Shown: in pieces, positions 16,099-24,477 of the stretch | Layout of the letters: each line of letters begins with the position of its first letter | How positions within the stretch are numbered: the first letter of the stretch is position 1 | From: Streptomyces albidoflavus | GTDB lineage: Bacteria; Actinomycetota; Actinomycetes; Streptomycetales; Streptomycetaceae | Length of the DNA stretch: 64,000 bases | Assembly (NCBI RefSeq): GCF_000719955.1 | Contig: NZ_JOII01000039.1 | Span: forward strand, 1 to 64,000 | Reading direction: 5' to 3' | Notes under the pieces: model-generated | The model's input: the letters and a program-made list of their open reading frames with translations, nothing else | Told to the model about the DNA's origin: nothing | Databases searched by the model: none | Program-made: the position numbers and the translations under genes

Positions 16099-17907
16099 GT
16101 GTCAGGTGTGAGTGCGCAGGCGGGTGCCGAAGTGGCGCGCGCCGGGGCCGTCGCCGTGCTGCGGGTGCGCGGCCGGGCGGTGGCCCTCGCCCTGCTCCCG
16201 GCGGCCCTCGCCGTCGTCCTGCTCGCCGGGGCCCCCACCGGGGTGCTCACCGGGCCGGTCTGGGACGCGGCCCGCGCGCTGGTCTCGGCCGTCGCCGTTC
16301 TGGTCCTCCTCGCCGCGGCGGGGCTCGCCCTCGCGGTGGCGCGGGCGCGGCCCGCGGTCAGCCCCACCGTCCCGGTCAGCGAGGACTCCGCCCCCGACCT
16401 GCACCGCCTGGTGCGCGACCTCGCCGACCGGCTGGAGGTGCCCGCCCCCTCGGCGATAGCCCTCACCCCCGACTGCGACAGCTGGCTGGAGGACCGCAGC
16501 CACCCGGCGCTCGGCGCCGACGCGGTCCGCCCCGCGCACGGCCAGGAGCCGCCCGCCCCCGTACTGGTGATCGGCTCGCCCTTCCTGTGGTGGATGCGCG
16601 TCGCCGAACTCCGCGCCGTACTTGCCCCGGTCGTCGCCGGTACGGGGCCCTCGGCGCAGCCCGACATCATCGCCGCCCGCCGGTTCGTCCGCGGCCTCGA
16701 CGCGGCCGCCGCCCTCGGCACCGAACCGGGCCGGGGGCCGCTGGCCCGGCTGGTCCTCGGCGGGACGGCCCGCCTCGCCCGGCTGCTGCTGCACGCCTGC
16801 CGCGAGGAGGCCGCCGAGATGGAGCGGGCCGTCGCCGCCACCTCCTCCGAGCGGGCCAAGGCGGTCGACTACGGCCTGCGCATCGCCGCCCAGGAACAGG
16901 TCGGCCTCGCCTACGCCGGCTGGGACCGGCTGCTGAACCGGGTCGCCCTGCCCGCCTGGCGGATAGGGCGCTGGCCGGCCCGGCTGGACGCGGGCGTGGT
17001 CGCCGCCCTCACCGAACTCTCCCGCCGCGACCGGCTCGCCGACGACTTCACCACCCGCCTCGGCGAACGCCCCGCCTGCGACCTGCTGGAGGAGCCCGGC
17101 ACGATCGACGAGTCCACCTCCCTCCTCGCCGCCCGCCTCTTCCACGGCGAGCCCGCCGGAAGCGAACCGCAGTGGCTCCCCGTCGACTGGGAGGGGTACG
17201 CCGACGAGGTCGTCGACCGCACCTGGCGCACCGAGGCGGCCCGCCTCCACCGGGTCCTGGACGGACTGGGCGTCCCCGCCTCCGAGCCCGGCGGGGCGAC
17301 CCTCGCCCGGGTGCTGGAGCACCTGGCGGTGCCGGCCGGGGCGCCCGCGGCCGAGCCGGGCGGCCTCCCCGAACTGACCGAGGCCGAACTGGCCACCGCC
17401 TCCGACGACGAACTGGCCCTGCGGACGGGCGTCGACATAGGAGGGGAAGCGACGGGCCGGGCCGCCACGGTGCCCCAGCCCGGGGGCGAGGTACGGCGCC
17501 GGGTGGCCGAGCGGGCCGAGGAACTCGCCGAGGCGCTCGCGGCGGAGGTCGCCCGCGACGAGGCGCGGGTTCCGGCGGGGGTTCCGGCCCCTGTGGGGCA
17601 GGGGGCCGACGAGACCCTGTCCGCCGGCGGGCGGCTGCCGCTCTGTCCGCTTCAGCCGCCGCGTACGGGGCGCGAGTTGCTCGCCGGGCACGTGGCGGCC
17701 ATGGTGTGCTGCTCCGCGATGGACACCGCCGGGGCCCTGCCGGGGCTCGACTGGCTCGACGGGCCCGTCCTCCTGGTACAGGGCCGCCGCGCGTCGGACC
17801 TGGCGGTCCGTGTCACCGCCCTCGTCGACCAGGGCGACGGCGGCCCCCTCCTCACCTGGGTCCACCAAACCGGCATCCGCCCGGACAAACCGGTCCGCCT
17901 GGTCTGA
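16099..17907 (+). CDS. Membrane protein resembling a degenerate M48 (Ste24/HtpX-like) peptidase
   Basis: 602 residues. Two N-terminal membrane helices (about 27-48 and 56-80) are followed by a large soluble part. The segment APVLVIGSPFLWWMRVAELRAVLAPVVAG aligns by eye with the M48 stretch in which a VGxPLL-type strand leads into ELxAVLAHExxH; here the HExxH positions read PVVAG, so the zinc site is absent. Downstream helices (LLLHACREEAAEMERAVAATSS) also echo M48 topology. The protein ends in an acidic/Ala-rich linker and a C-terminal alpha/beta piece. It lies between purD and purC. GTG start with AAAGGGG about 12 nt upstream. It is likely a non-catalytic member; role unknown. Confidence 0.6.
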   Translation: MSGVSAQAGAEVARAGAVAVLRVRGRAVALALLPAALAVVLLAGAPTGVLTGPVWDAARALVSAVAVLVLLAAAGLALAVARARPAVSPTVPVSEDSAPDLHRLVRDLADRLEVPAPSAIALTPDCDSWLEDRSHPALGADAVRPAHGQEPPAPVLVIGSPFLWWMRVAELRAVLAPVVAGTGPSAQPDIIAARRFVRGLDAAAALGTEPGRGPLARLVLGGTARLARLLLHACREEAAEMERAVAATSSERAKAVDYGLRIAAQEQVGLAYAGWDRLLNRVALPAWRIGRWPARLDAGVVAALTELSRRDRLADDFTTRLGERPACDLLEEPGTIDESTSLLAARLFHGEPAGSEPQWLPVDWEGYADEVVDRTWRTEAARLHRVLDGLGVPASEPGGATLARVLEHLAVPAGAPAAEPGGLPELTEAELATASDDELALRTGVDIGGEATGRAATVPQPGGEVRRRVAERAEELAEALAAEVARDEARVPAGVPAPVGQGADETLSAGGRLPLCPLQPPRTGRELLAGHVAAMVCCSAMDTAGALPGLDWLDGPVLLVQGRRASDLAVRVTALVDQGDGGPLLTWVHQTGIRPDKPVRLV

Positions 17908-17914
17908 CCCGACT

Positions 17915-18060
17915 TCCCCGATTGCCCGGGTGCTTGGCCGCCTGCGCGGCTCCCCGCCTGCCCGGCTGCTTGGCCGCCTGCGCGGGTGCTTGCCTGGCTT
18001 CGCGTCTGCCCGCCTGCCCGGCTCCCTGCCTGCCTGGCCGCTTCGCCCCGCCTGCCTCGC
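17915..18060. repeat. Low-complexity imperfect tandem repeat
   Basis: Runs of related units built from GCCTGCCCGGCTGCTTGGCC and GCCTGCGCGG, repeated imperfectly right after the preceding stop codon. No coding signature. Confidence 0.6.
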
Positions 18061-18087
18061 GTGCCGCGGGCCGGGCTGGGGCGGGGC

Positions 18088-18740
18088 TGGGCTGCGCCCC
18101 GAACTGGCGGCCCCTCGACCGTCCGGTCAAAGATGGCCTCAAGCGCCGGCCGGGCTGTTTTGTGCTGGGCTTCGCCCCGACTTGCCGGAGCCCGACCGAG
18201 CCGGTCACTGATCGGCCTCAATCGCCGGCCAGGCTGTCCTCCGCGCGCCTCATCTCGACGTGCGGCGCCGTTCTCGCCGCGCAGGGTGGTGTGGCCTCAG
18301 TCGCCGGCCGGGCTTGGTTGTGGCTGGGCTGCGCCCCGACCTGGCCGCCCCTCGACCGTCCGGTCAAAGATGGCCTCAAGCGCCGGCCGGGCTGTTTCGT
18401 GCTGAGCTTCGCCCCGACCTGCCGGAGCCGGCCGTACCGGTCACCGATTGGCCTCAAGCGCCGGCCGGGCTGTCTGCGGGCTTCGTCCCGACCTGAGCTG
18501 CGCCCCCGTCCCGGTTGCCCACGGTGGCCTCAAGCGCCGGCCAGGCTGGGGTGTGGCCGGAAGCTCCGCCCCGTCCTGCCCACCTCGCCCCTGCCGGCTC
18601 AGGATGGCCTCAGTCGCCGGCCGGGCTGAGAAGACGTCCTCAAGCGCCGGACGGGCTGAGTGGGGGTTCCTCTCTCTTGTCCCTGCTGACCGCGACCGTG
18701 CCGCTCACCGATGGCCTCAATCGCCGGCCGGGCTATGGGG
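18088..18740. repeat. Cluster of Streptomyces-type GCGCCGGC intergenic repeats
   Basis: At least nine copies of a motif close to GGCCTCAAGCGCCGGCCGGG, at about 18132, 18215, 18293, 18370, 18447, 18527, 18604, 18636 and 18713. Neighbouring copies are commonly 75-83 bp apart. A longer unit of about 103 bp at 18088-18190 recurs almost unchanged at 18326-18428. Inverted copies of the motif lie at about 19188, 19247 and 19310. Such motifs are common between Streptomyces genes; no protein is encoded. Confidence 0.8.
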
Positions 18741-18784
18741 GTTCGCGGGTCGTTCGCCGGTTGGGTCGGGCGGGGCCGCACCGG

Positions 18785-18873
18785 GGTACCTCCTCACAAA
18801 CTGCAGGGTGCGGGGTCAATTGGAGCAAGGCGGCCTAGCGTGCAGTTTGCTGCGGGGGCACCCCGGCACGTCC
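18785..18873 (-). repeat. Interspersed inverted-repeat element, copy 2 (reverse orientation)
   Basis: Reads as the reverse complement of the cores at 26-115 and 19055-19143: GGGGTACCTCCTCACAAACTGCA on one side and TGCAGTTTGCTGCGGGGGCACC on the other, separated by about 37 unrelated bases. Together with copy 3 it brackets about 180 bp (18874-19054) that hold no recognisable gene. Confidence 0.7.
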
Positions 18874-19034
18874 CCGCCCTTCCGTCTCGTCGGCGTCGTC
18901 CCGCCGGTGGGAGGAGGACAAGGCCGTCACCCATTGATCTTTGTGACGAGCGAGAGCGATGACGGTCGGCACTGTGGAGAGGCCCGTTATCGGTGACGGC
19001 CTTATTCCACCCTCCGGCGGTTGGCCGTGTACGA

Positions 19035-19225
19035 GACCGTGGGGTGGGGACGGGTCGGGGTGCCCCCGCAGCAAACTGCACACACGGCCGCCTTGAAGCG
19101 ACTGACCCCGCGCCTTGCAGTTTGTGAGGAGGTGCCCCGGCGCGGCCCCGCCCCACCCACGCACCGGAGGAACCGCGAACCTGACAGCCCGGCTGGCGAT
19201 TGAGGCCAGTCTTTGACCGGCACGG
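19035..19225 (+). repeat. Interspersed inverted-repeat element, copy 3
   Basis: Closely matches window positions 1-200, including GACCGTGGGGTGGGG at the left edge, the CAAACTGCA/TGCAGTTTG arms, CCGGAGGAACCGCGAA, and the GCCCGGC-GGCG-TTGAGGCCAGT tail. The spacer between the arms differs from copy 1, so the arms look conserved and the loop free to drift. The rest of 19226-19657 holds two weaker inverted GCGCCGGC-type motifs and the promoter region of the next gene. Confidence 0.7.
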
Positions 19226-19657
19226 TCGAACGCCGCTCGGCACCCAACAGCCCGGCCGGCACCTGAGGCCACTCCGTGACCGGCACGGTCAAGGGGCGCC
19301 CCGCCAAGCGAACAGCCCCCCCCGGCGCCTGAGGGGCAGGGCACGGCAAGTCAAGCCACCCCCAAGGATTGTCCGAAACCCAGCCCCGCATCACCCGACT
19401 GCCCACCCGAGCCCCAACCGAAGCCACACCCCCACCCACCCCCAAGCGCCGCAGGCGAACCGCACCCCCCGGACCGGGGCAAGTAGGGGGATAGCCGGAC
19501 CGAACCCCCGCGACCAACGGGAGCCATGCACTCCGTTCCCGTCAATTCGAGACGAACGGTGACGGAGCGCGTGCGTAATGTGATGTGCTGGGCGCGGTCG
19601 CCGGATGCGGAGTGGACGCGGCAGCGCGGACTCCGGTGAGCGAGGGAGGGGAGCCGC

Positions 19658-21151
19658 ATGGGGTCGGGGCACATTCGCCGGTGGGAATCGGGTGCGTACG
19701 CGCACGCCGTGTCGGACCCTTTCGGCCAGGGCCCGGTCCCCTGGCTGCGCGGGAGCGAGAACTACTTCGACGACACCGGCCAGGTGGTCCCCTGGTACGT
19801 GGAGCACGCCCCGGCGCCGGGCGCCTCGGGCCCCCGTATCCCCCCGCCGAGACCGGGCGGCGGCCCACGCACCGCCGACGACGTGGACCAGCAGATCAAG
19901 GGCTTCGCCTCGGCGGGAGCCGTGGCGCCGGGGGAGTCGATCGACTTCCACATCACGGTCAACCCGCCCCAGCAGTTCTCCGTCGACGTCTACCGCATCG
20001 GCCACTACGGCGGCGACGGCGCCTCCAAGATCACCACCAGCCCCCGCCTCTCCGGCATCGTGCAGCCCCCGCCCCTCACCGCCGACCGCACGGTCTCCTG
20101 CCACCACTGGTGGCTCTCCTGGCGGCTCCAGGTCCCCACCCTGTGGAGCATCGGCGCGTACGTCGCGGTGCTGACCACGGCGGACGGCCGGTACCGCTCG
20201 CACGTACCGTTCACCGTCCGCGACAGCCACCCCGCCGACCTGCTGCTGGTCCTGCCCGACGTGACCTGGCAGGCGTACAACCTCTACCCGGAGGACGGGC
20301 GGACCGGCGCCAGCCTCTACCACGCGTGGGACGAGTCGGGGAAGCTGCTCGGCGAGGAGGACGCCGCCGTCACCCTCTCCTTCGACCGGCCGTACGCGGG
20401 CGCGGGCCTGCCCCTGCACGTGGGCCACGCCTACGACTTCATCCGCTGGGCCGAGCGGTACGGCTACGACCTCGCCTACGCCGACACCCGCGACCTGCAC
20501 TCCGGCCGCATCGACCCGACCCGCTACCGCGGCCTGGTCTTCCCCGGCCACGACGAGTACTGGTCGGTGCCGATGCGCAACACCGTGGAGCTGGCCCGCG
20601 ACCACGGCACCTCGCTGGTCTTCCTCTCTGCCAACACCATGTACTGGAAGGTCGAGTTGTCGCCCTCGGCCTCCGGTGTCCCGGACCGGATGCTGATCTG
20701 CCGCAAGCGCCGCGGCCCCGGCCGGCCCGCGCTCTGGCGCGAGGTGGAGCGGGCCGAGCAGCAGCTCCTCGGCATCCAGTACGCGGGCCGGGTCCCCGAG
20801 CCCCATCCGATGGTGGTGCGCAACGCCTCGCACTGGCTCTGGGAGGCGACCGGCGCCCACGAGGGCGACGAACTGCCCGGCATGGTCGCCGGCGAGGCCG
20901 ACCGGTACTTCCCGCGCACCCGGCTCCCCGAGCACGACAGCCGCATCCTGCTCGCCCACTCCCCGTACCGCGACCACGAGGGCGTCAAGCGCCACCAGGA
21001 GACCTCCCTGTACCGCGCCCCGAGCGGCGCCCTCGTCTTCGCCTCCGGCACCTTCGCCTGGTCCCCGGCGCTCGACCGCCCCGGCCACGTCGATGAACGG
21101 GTGCAGCGCGCCACCGCCAACCTCCTCGACCGCATCTGCAAACGCGACTGA
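19658..21151 (+). CDS. N,N-dimethylformamidase beta-subunit-like protein
   Basis: 497 residues, no signal peptide. After a short N-terminal region (SDPFGQGPVPWLRGSENYFDD) comes a beta-rich segment (ESIDFHITVNPPQQFSVDVYRIGHYGGDGA), then a class-I-amidotransferase-like alpha/beta core. The motifs there include LLVLPDVTWQAYNLYPEDG, HAYDFIRWAERYGYDLAYADTRDLH, GHDEYWSVPMRNTVE and FLSANTMYWKVEL. This layout matches the large subunit of dimethylformamidase, but no small subunit is adjacent, so the substrate is unknown. A strong GGGAGGGGAG precedes the ATG. It is 94 bp upstream of purC on the same strand. Confidence 0.7.
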   Translation: MGSGHIRRWESGAYAHAVSDPFGQGPVPWLRGSENYFDDTGQVVPWYVEHAPAPGASGPRIPPPRPGGGPRTADDVDQQIKGFASAGAVAPGESIDFHITVNPPQQFSVDVYRIGHYGGDGASKITTSPRLSGIVQPPPLTADRTVSCHHWWLSWRLQVPTLWSIGAYVAVLTTADGRYRSHVPFTVRDSHPADLLLVLPDVTWQAYNLYPEDGRTGASLYHAWDESGKLLGEEDAAVTLSFDRPYAGAGLPLHVGHAYDFIRWAERYGYDLAYADTRDLHSGRIDPTRYRGLVFPGHDEYWSVPMRNTVELARDHGTSLVFLSANTMYWKVELSPSASGVPDRMLICRKRRGPGRPALWREVERAEQQLLGIQYAGRVPEPHPMVVRNASHWLWEATGAHEGDELPGMVAGEADRYFPRTRLPEHDSRILLAHSPYRDHEGVKRHQETSLYRAPSGALVFASGTFAWSPALDRPGHVDERVQRATANLLDRICKRD

Positions 21152-21245
21152 GCCGCCCCGGCGCCCCGGCCGCCACCCTGACCGGGCCGTAGCTCGGGCG
21201 ATACGGAAGAATCGGGGGCATTGGCCAGAACCACGGGGAGGAACC

Positions 21246-22148
21246 GTGTCCGGATTCGTCGAAAAGCCCGAGCCCGTCGAAGTACCGGGCCTGGTGCATC
21301 TGCACACGGGCAAGGTGCGCGACCTCTACCAGAACGAGGCGGGCGACCTCGTCATGGTCGCCAGCGACCGCATCTCGGCGTACGACTGGGTGCTGCCGAC
21401 CGAGATCCCCGACAAGGGGCGGGTCCTCACCCAGCTCTCCCTGTGGTGGTTCGACCAGCTCGCCGACCTCGTCCCCAACCACGTGCTCTCCACCACCCTC
21501 CCCGAGGGGGCGCCCGCCGACTGGAAGGGGCGCACGCTGGTCTGCAAGTCCCTGGAGATGGCGCCGGTCGAGTGCGTCGCCCGCGGCTACCTGACCGGCT
21601 CCGGCCTGGTCGAGTACGAGGAGAGCCGGACCGTCTGCGGCCTCGCCCTGCCGCCCGGCCTCGTCAACGGCTCCGAGCTGCCCGCCGCGATCTTCACCCC
21701 CGCCACCAAGGCGGCCGTCGGCGACCACGACGAGAACGTCTCCTACGAGGAGGTCGCCCGCCTGGTCGGCCCCGAGACCGCCGCCGAGCTGCGCCAGACC
21801 ACCCTCGCCGTCTACAGCCGGGCGCTGGACGTGGCCCGCGAGCGGGGCCTGATCCTCGCCGACACCAAGTTCGAGTTCGGCCACGACGCCGACGGCACCC
21901 TGATCCTCGCCGACGAGGTCCTCACCCCGGACTCCTCGCGGTACTGGCCCGCCGACACGTGGGAGCCGGGCCGCGCCCAGCCCTCCTTCGACAAGCAGTT
22001 CGTCCGCGACTGGCTGACCTCCGAGGCGTCCGGCTGGGACCGCCACGCCGAGCAGCCGCCGCCGGCCCTGCCCGAGGAGGTCGTCGACCGCACCCGCGCC
22101 AAGTACATCGAGGCGTACGAGCGGCTGACCGGCGTCAGCTGGGGCTGA
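21246..22148 (+). CDS. purC: Phosphoribosylaminoimidazole-succinocarboxamide synthase (SAICAR synthetase)
   Basis: 300 residues. It joins CAIR and aspartate using ATP, the eighth step of the pathway. Diagnostic segments are HTGKVRDLYQ, VASDRISAYDWVLPTEIPDKG, SLEMAPVECVARGYLTGS, the conserved ADTKFEFG, and DEVLTPDSSRYWP. The length is typical of the larger, eukaryote-like PurC class found in actinobacteria. GTG start at 21246 after GGGGAGG. It is transcribed as its own unit or from the preceding gene; a stem-loop follows the stop. Confidence 0.96.
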   Translation: MSGFVEKPEPVEVPGLVHLHTGKVRDLYQNEAGDLVMVASDRISAYDWVLPTEIPDKGRVLTQLSLWWFDQLADLVPNHVLSTTLPEGAPADWKGRTLVCKSLEMAPVECVARGYLTGSGLVEYEESRTVCGLALPPGLVNGSELPAAIFTPATKAAVGDHDENVSYEEVARLVGPETAAELRQTTLAVYSRALDVARERGLILADTKFEFGHDADGTLILADEVLTPDSSRYWPADTWEPGRAQPSFDKQFVRDWLTSEASGWDRHAEQPPPALPEEVVDRTRAKYIEAYERLTGVSWG

Positions 22149-22170
22149 GCCCGTAGCGAGCCGTTGCGCG

Positions 22171-22206
22171 CGGCCCGCGCCCTCCTGCCAGGGGGAGCGC
22201 GGGCCG
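22171..22206 (+). terminator. Hairpin after purC
   Basis: CGGCCCGCGC (22171-22180) pairs with GCGCGGGCCG (22197-22206). GC-rich stem without U-tract, 22 nt past the purC stop. Confidence 0.6.
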
Positions 22207-22223
22207 TCGGCCGCACCGCACAC

Positions 22224-22258
22224 GAAGAAGCCCCGGTCCGATGGACCGGGGCTTCTTC
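22224..22258 (-). terminator. Terminator of the tRNA-Gly transcript
   Basis: GAAGAAGCCCCGGTCC, loop GAT, exact complement: a 16-bp stem with a U-rich outer end, 2 nt beyond the 3' end of the tRNA-Gly gene and able to work in both directions. Confidence 0.85.
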
Positions 22259-22260
22259 CG

Positions 22261-22336
22261 TGGAGCGAACGACGAGGTTCGAACTCGCGACCTCAACCTT
22301 GGCAAGGTTGCGCTCTACCAACTGAGCTACGTTCGC
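22261..22336 (-). tRNA. tRNA-Gly (GCC), copy 1
   Basis: Acceptor GCGAACG/CGTTCGC, anticodon arm AACCT-TGCCA-AGGTT with anticodon GCC, T-loop GTTCGAAC, discriminator T, and CCA encoded at the 3' end (complement at 22261-22263). Confidence 0.93.
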
Positions 22337-22361
22337 CTGCTGCGCCGTGGCGCGAGCACCA

Positions 22362-23027
22362 CTATACCCAACCGCGCTCGCGGGCGAGACGGACCGCGGA
22401 GTGCCGGTTCTCGGCGCCCAGCTTGGTCACGGCGGAGGAGAGGTAGTTGCGGACGGTGCCGGGGGAGAGGGCGGCCCGCTCCGCGATCTCCGCCACCGGC
22501 GCCCCGTCCGCCGCCAGTTCCAGCACCTCCGCCTCGCGGGCGGTCAGCGGCGAGTCCCCGGCGGCGATGGCGTCGGCGGCCAACTCCGGGTCGATGTAGC
22601 GGTTTCCGGCGTGGACCGAGCGGACCAGCTCGGCCAGCCGCTGCGCGCTCACTGTCTTCGGCACGAAGCCGCGCACCCCGGCCGCGAGGGCCTGCTTGAG
22701 GTTGCCGGGACGGCCGTGGCCGGTGACGATCATGACGCGGCAGGCGGGCAGTTCGTCCCGGAGCGATGTGGCCACCGCCACACCGTCGGCGCCGGGCATC
22801 TGGAGGTCGAGGACGGCCACGTCGGGCCGGTGGGCGCGGGCCATCGCCAGCGCCTCCGGCCCCGTCGCCGCCTCCGCGACCACCACCAGGTCGTCCTCCA
22901 GGGCGAGCAGCGCGGCCACCGCGCCCCGGATCAGGTGCTCGTCGTCGGCGAGCAGGACGCGGACGGGCGCCCCGCCGGAAGGGGCGGGGCCGGTGGGCGC
23001 GGGCGGTTCGGGGCTCTGCTCGGTCAT
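22362..23027 (-). CDS. NarL/FixJ-family response regulator
   Basis: 221 residues. A Pro-rich N-terminal extension (about 20 residues) precedes the receiver domain: acidic pair in LLADDEHLIR, phospho-acceptor Asp in VAVLDLQMPG, Thr in MIVTGHGR, Lys in GFVPKTVS. After a linker comes a LuxR-type HTH (SPLTAREAEVLELAADGAPVAEIAERAALSPGTVRNYLSSAVTKLGAENRHSAVRLARERGWV). Last gene of a four-gene unit (ABC ATPase, permease, kinase, regulator); it starts 9 bp after the kinase stop. It very likely activates the exporter operon, as in DesK/DesR or LiaRS-type systems. Confidence 0.92.
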   Translation of the reverse strand: MTEQSPEPPAPTGPAPSGGAPVRVLLADDEHLIRGAVAALLALEDDLVVVAEAATGPEALAMARAHRPDVAVLDLQMPGADGVAVATSLRDELPACRVMIVTGHGRPGNLKQALAAGVRGFVPKTVSAQRLAELVRSVHAGNRYIDPELAADAIAAGDSPLTAREAEVLELAADGAPVAEIAERAALSPGTVRNYLSSAVTKLGAENRHSAVRLARERGWV

Positions 23028-23036
23028 GGCCTCTTC

Positions 23037-24401
23037 CTACTCCAGTTCCTGGCGGGCCCGCTCCGCGGTCTCCCCCGGAACACCAGACTCCGCCACCTCG
23101 TGCGCCGGTACGGGCACCCGCGCCACCAGCCGGAACGCGCTCTTCCCGGCCGGCCCGGCCTCCAGCGTCCCCTGCTCGGCCGCGAGCCTCTCCCGCAGCC
23201 CGGCCAGACCGTGGCCGCCGGAGGAGCCGGAGGACCCGGCCGACGCGGACGGTACGCCGTCGTTCTCCACGGTGAGTTCGGCCACGGCGGGCCGGCCCTC
23301 GGCCCGGGGGCCCGCCGGGACGACGGTCAGCGCGATGCGGCAGTGCGCCGCGTTGCCGTGCCGCAGGACGTTGGTGACCGCCTCCCGCACCACCCAGGCC
23401 AGCGCCGCCTGGACCGGCCGGGGCAGCCCGGTCGGCGTGCCGGTCACCGTGCAGGTGATCCCGGCGGCGCTCAACACGCCACGCGCGCCGAGGAGTTCGG
23501 TGTACAGGTCGGCCTCCCGGTATCCCCGGACGACCTCGCGGACCTCACGCTGCGACTCCTGCGCGATCCGCTGCACCTCCGCCATCTGCTCGACCGCCTC
23601 GGGCCGCTCGCGCCGTGCCAGTTGCACCGCCAGCTCGCTCTTGAGCGCGATGACGGAGAGGTTCCGGCCCAGCACGTCGTGCAGGTCCCGCCCGAACCGC
23701 AGCCGCTCCTCGGCGACGGCGAGGCGGGCCCGGGTGTGCCGGGCCTCGTCGAGTTCGTAGACGGCCTGCAGGAGCCAGATGGAGAAGCGGGAGGCCAGGG
23801 TGAGGCCGCCCGCGCTCAGCAGGGTGGAGAGGGCGAGCGCGGCGGCGGCCGGGGCGGGCAGCAGGGCCGAGCCGAGCAGCCACCCGCCGAAGGTGGCGAC
23901 GGCCACCGCGACCAGGCTCTGCCGGTGGGTCCGCAGCGCCAGCACCCCGAGGCCGCAGCTGAAGGCGAGGAAGAGCACGTAGGTGCCCACGCAGGCCGTG
24001 TAGTAGGTGGCCGGCGGGTCGTCCGGCAGCTTGACCAGGACGAGGGCGGCGATCGCGGCTCCGGCGAAGCCGCACGCCATGTAGGCGAAGAGCAGCCGTC
24101 GGGGGCGCGCCCGGCGCCCCGCCACCCAGTCCAGCGCCTGCCCGGTCAGCCGGAGGCCGAGGACGACGTGCACGAGCAGCGCCCCCGCCACCGGCAGCGC
24201 GGAGCGCGCCGGGACGGGGGTGAGCGAGAGCAGCGCCGTGACCAGCTGCGCCACCGGGAAGAGGTGGAACGAGATCCGGGTGTACGACTCCACCTTGGCG
24301 GCGGTGCCCTTCCGGCCCCACCACCTCCCGGGCCGCCTGATGGCCGCCTGGGCGGTGGCGCCGTACGTGGCCGCGTCCTCGTGGTCCCCGGTCCCGGTCA
24401 C
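23037..24401 (-). CDS. Sensor histidine kinase (HisKA_3 / DesK-like)
   Basis: 454 residues from the GTG at 24401 (GAGGGACGG upstream; the frame is open further but would overlap the permease gene). After about 55 soluble residues there are five or six membrane helices, without a clear extracellular domain, so it probably senses a membrane signal. A cytoplasmic helix leads to the H-box FGRDLHDVLGRNLSVIALKSELA with the phospho-acceptor His of the HisKA_3 class. The HATPase_c domain has N-box VVREAVTNVLRHGNAAHC and a G-box (SSGGHGLAGLRERL). Partner of the response regulator 9 bp downstream. Confidence 0.92.
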   Translation of the reverse strand: MTGTGDHEDAATYGATAQAAIRRPGRWWGRKGTAAKVESYTRISFHLFPVAQLVTALLSLTPVPARSALPVAGALLVHVVLGLRLTGQALDWVAGRRARPRRLLFAYMACGFAGAAIAALVLVKLPDDPPATYYTACVGTYVLFLAFSCGLGVLALRTHRQSLVAVAVATFGGWLLGSALLPAPAAAALALSTLLSAGGLTLASRFSIWLLQAVYELDEARHTRARLAVAEERLRFGRDLHDVLGRNLSVIALKSELAVQLARRERPEAVEQMAEVQRIAQESQREVREVVRGYREADLYTELLGARGVLSAAGITCTVTGTPTGLPRPVQAALAWVVREAVTNVLRHGNAAHCRIALTVVPAGPRAEGRPAVAELTVENDGVPSASAGSSGSSGGHGLAGLRERLAAEQGTLEAGPAGKSAFRLVARVPVPAHEVAESGVPGETAERARQELE

Positions 24402-24477
24402 GGTGATCCGTCCCTCAGTACTCGTCGGGTGCTCGTCGGTGCTGCTGGTCGGTGCTCGTCGGCGCCGGCCGCCGCCG

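Noticed and set aside
17908..19640. Protein-coding genes in the repeat patch
   Set aside because: Open frames here are built from the repeated motifs themselves and change composition with every copy; no ribosome-binding sites or conserved motifs.
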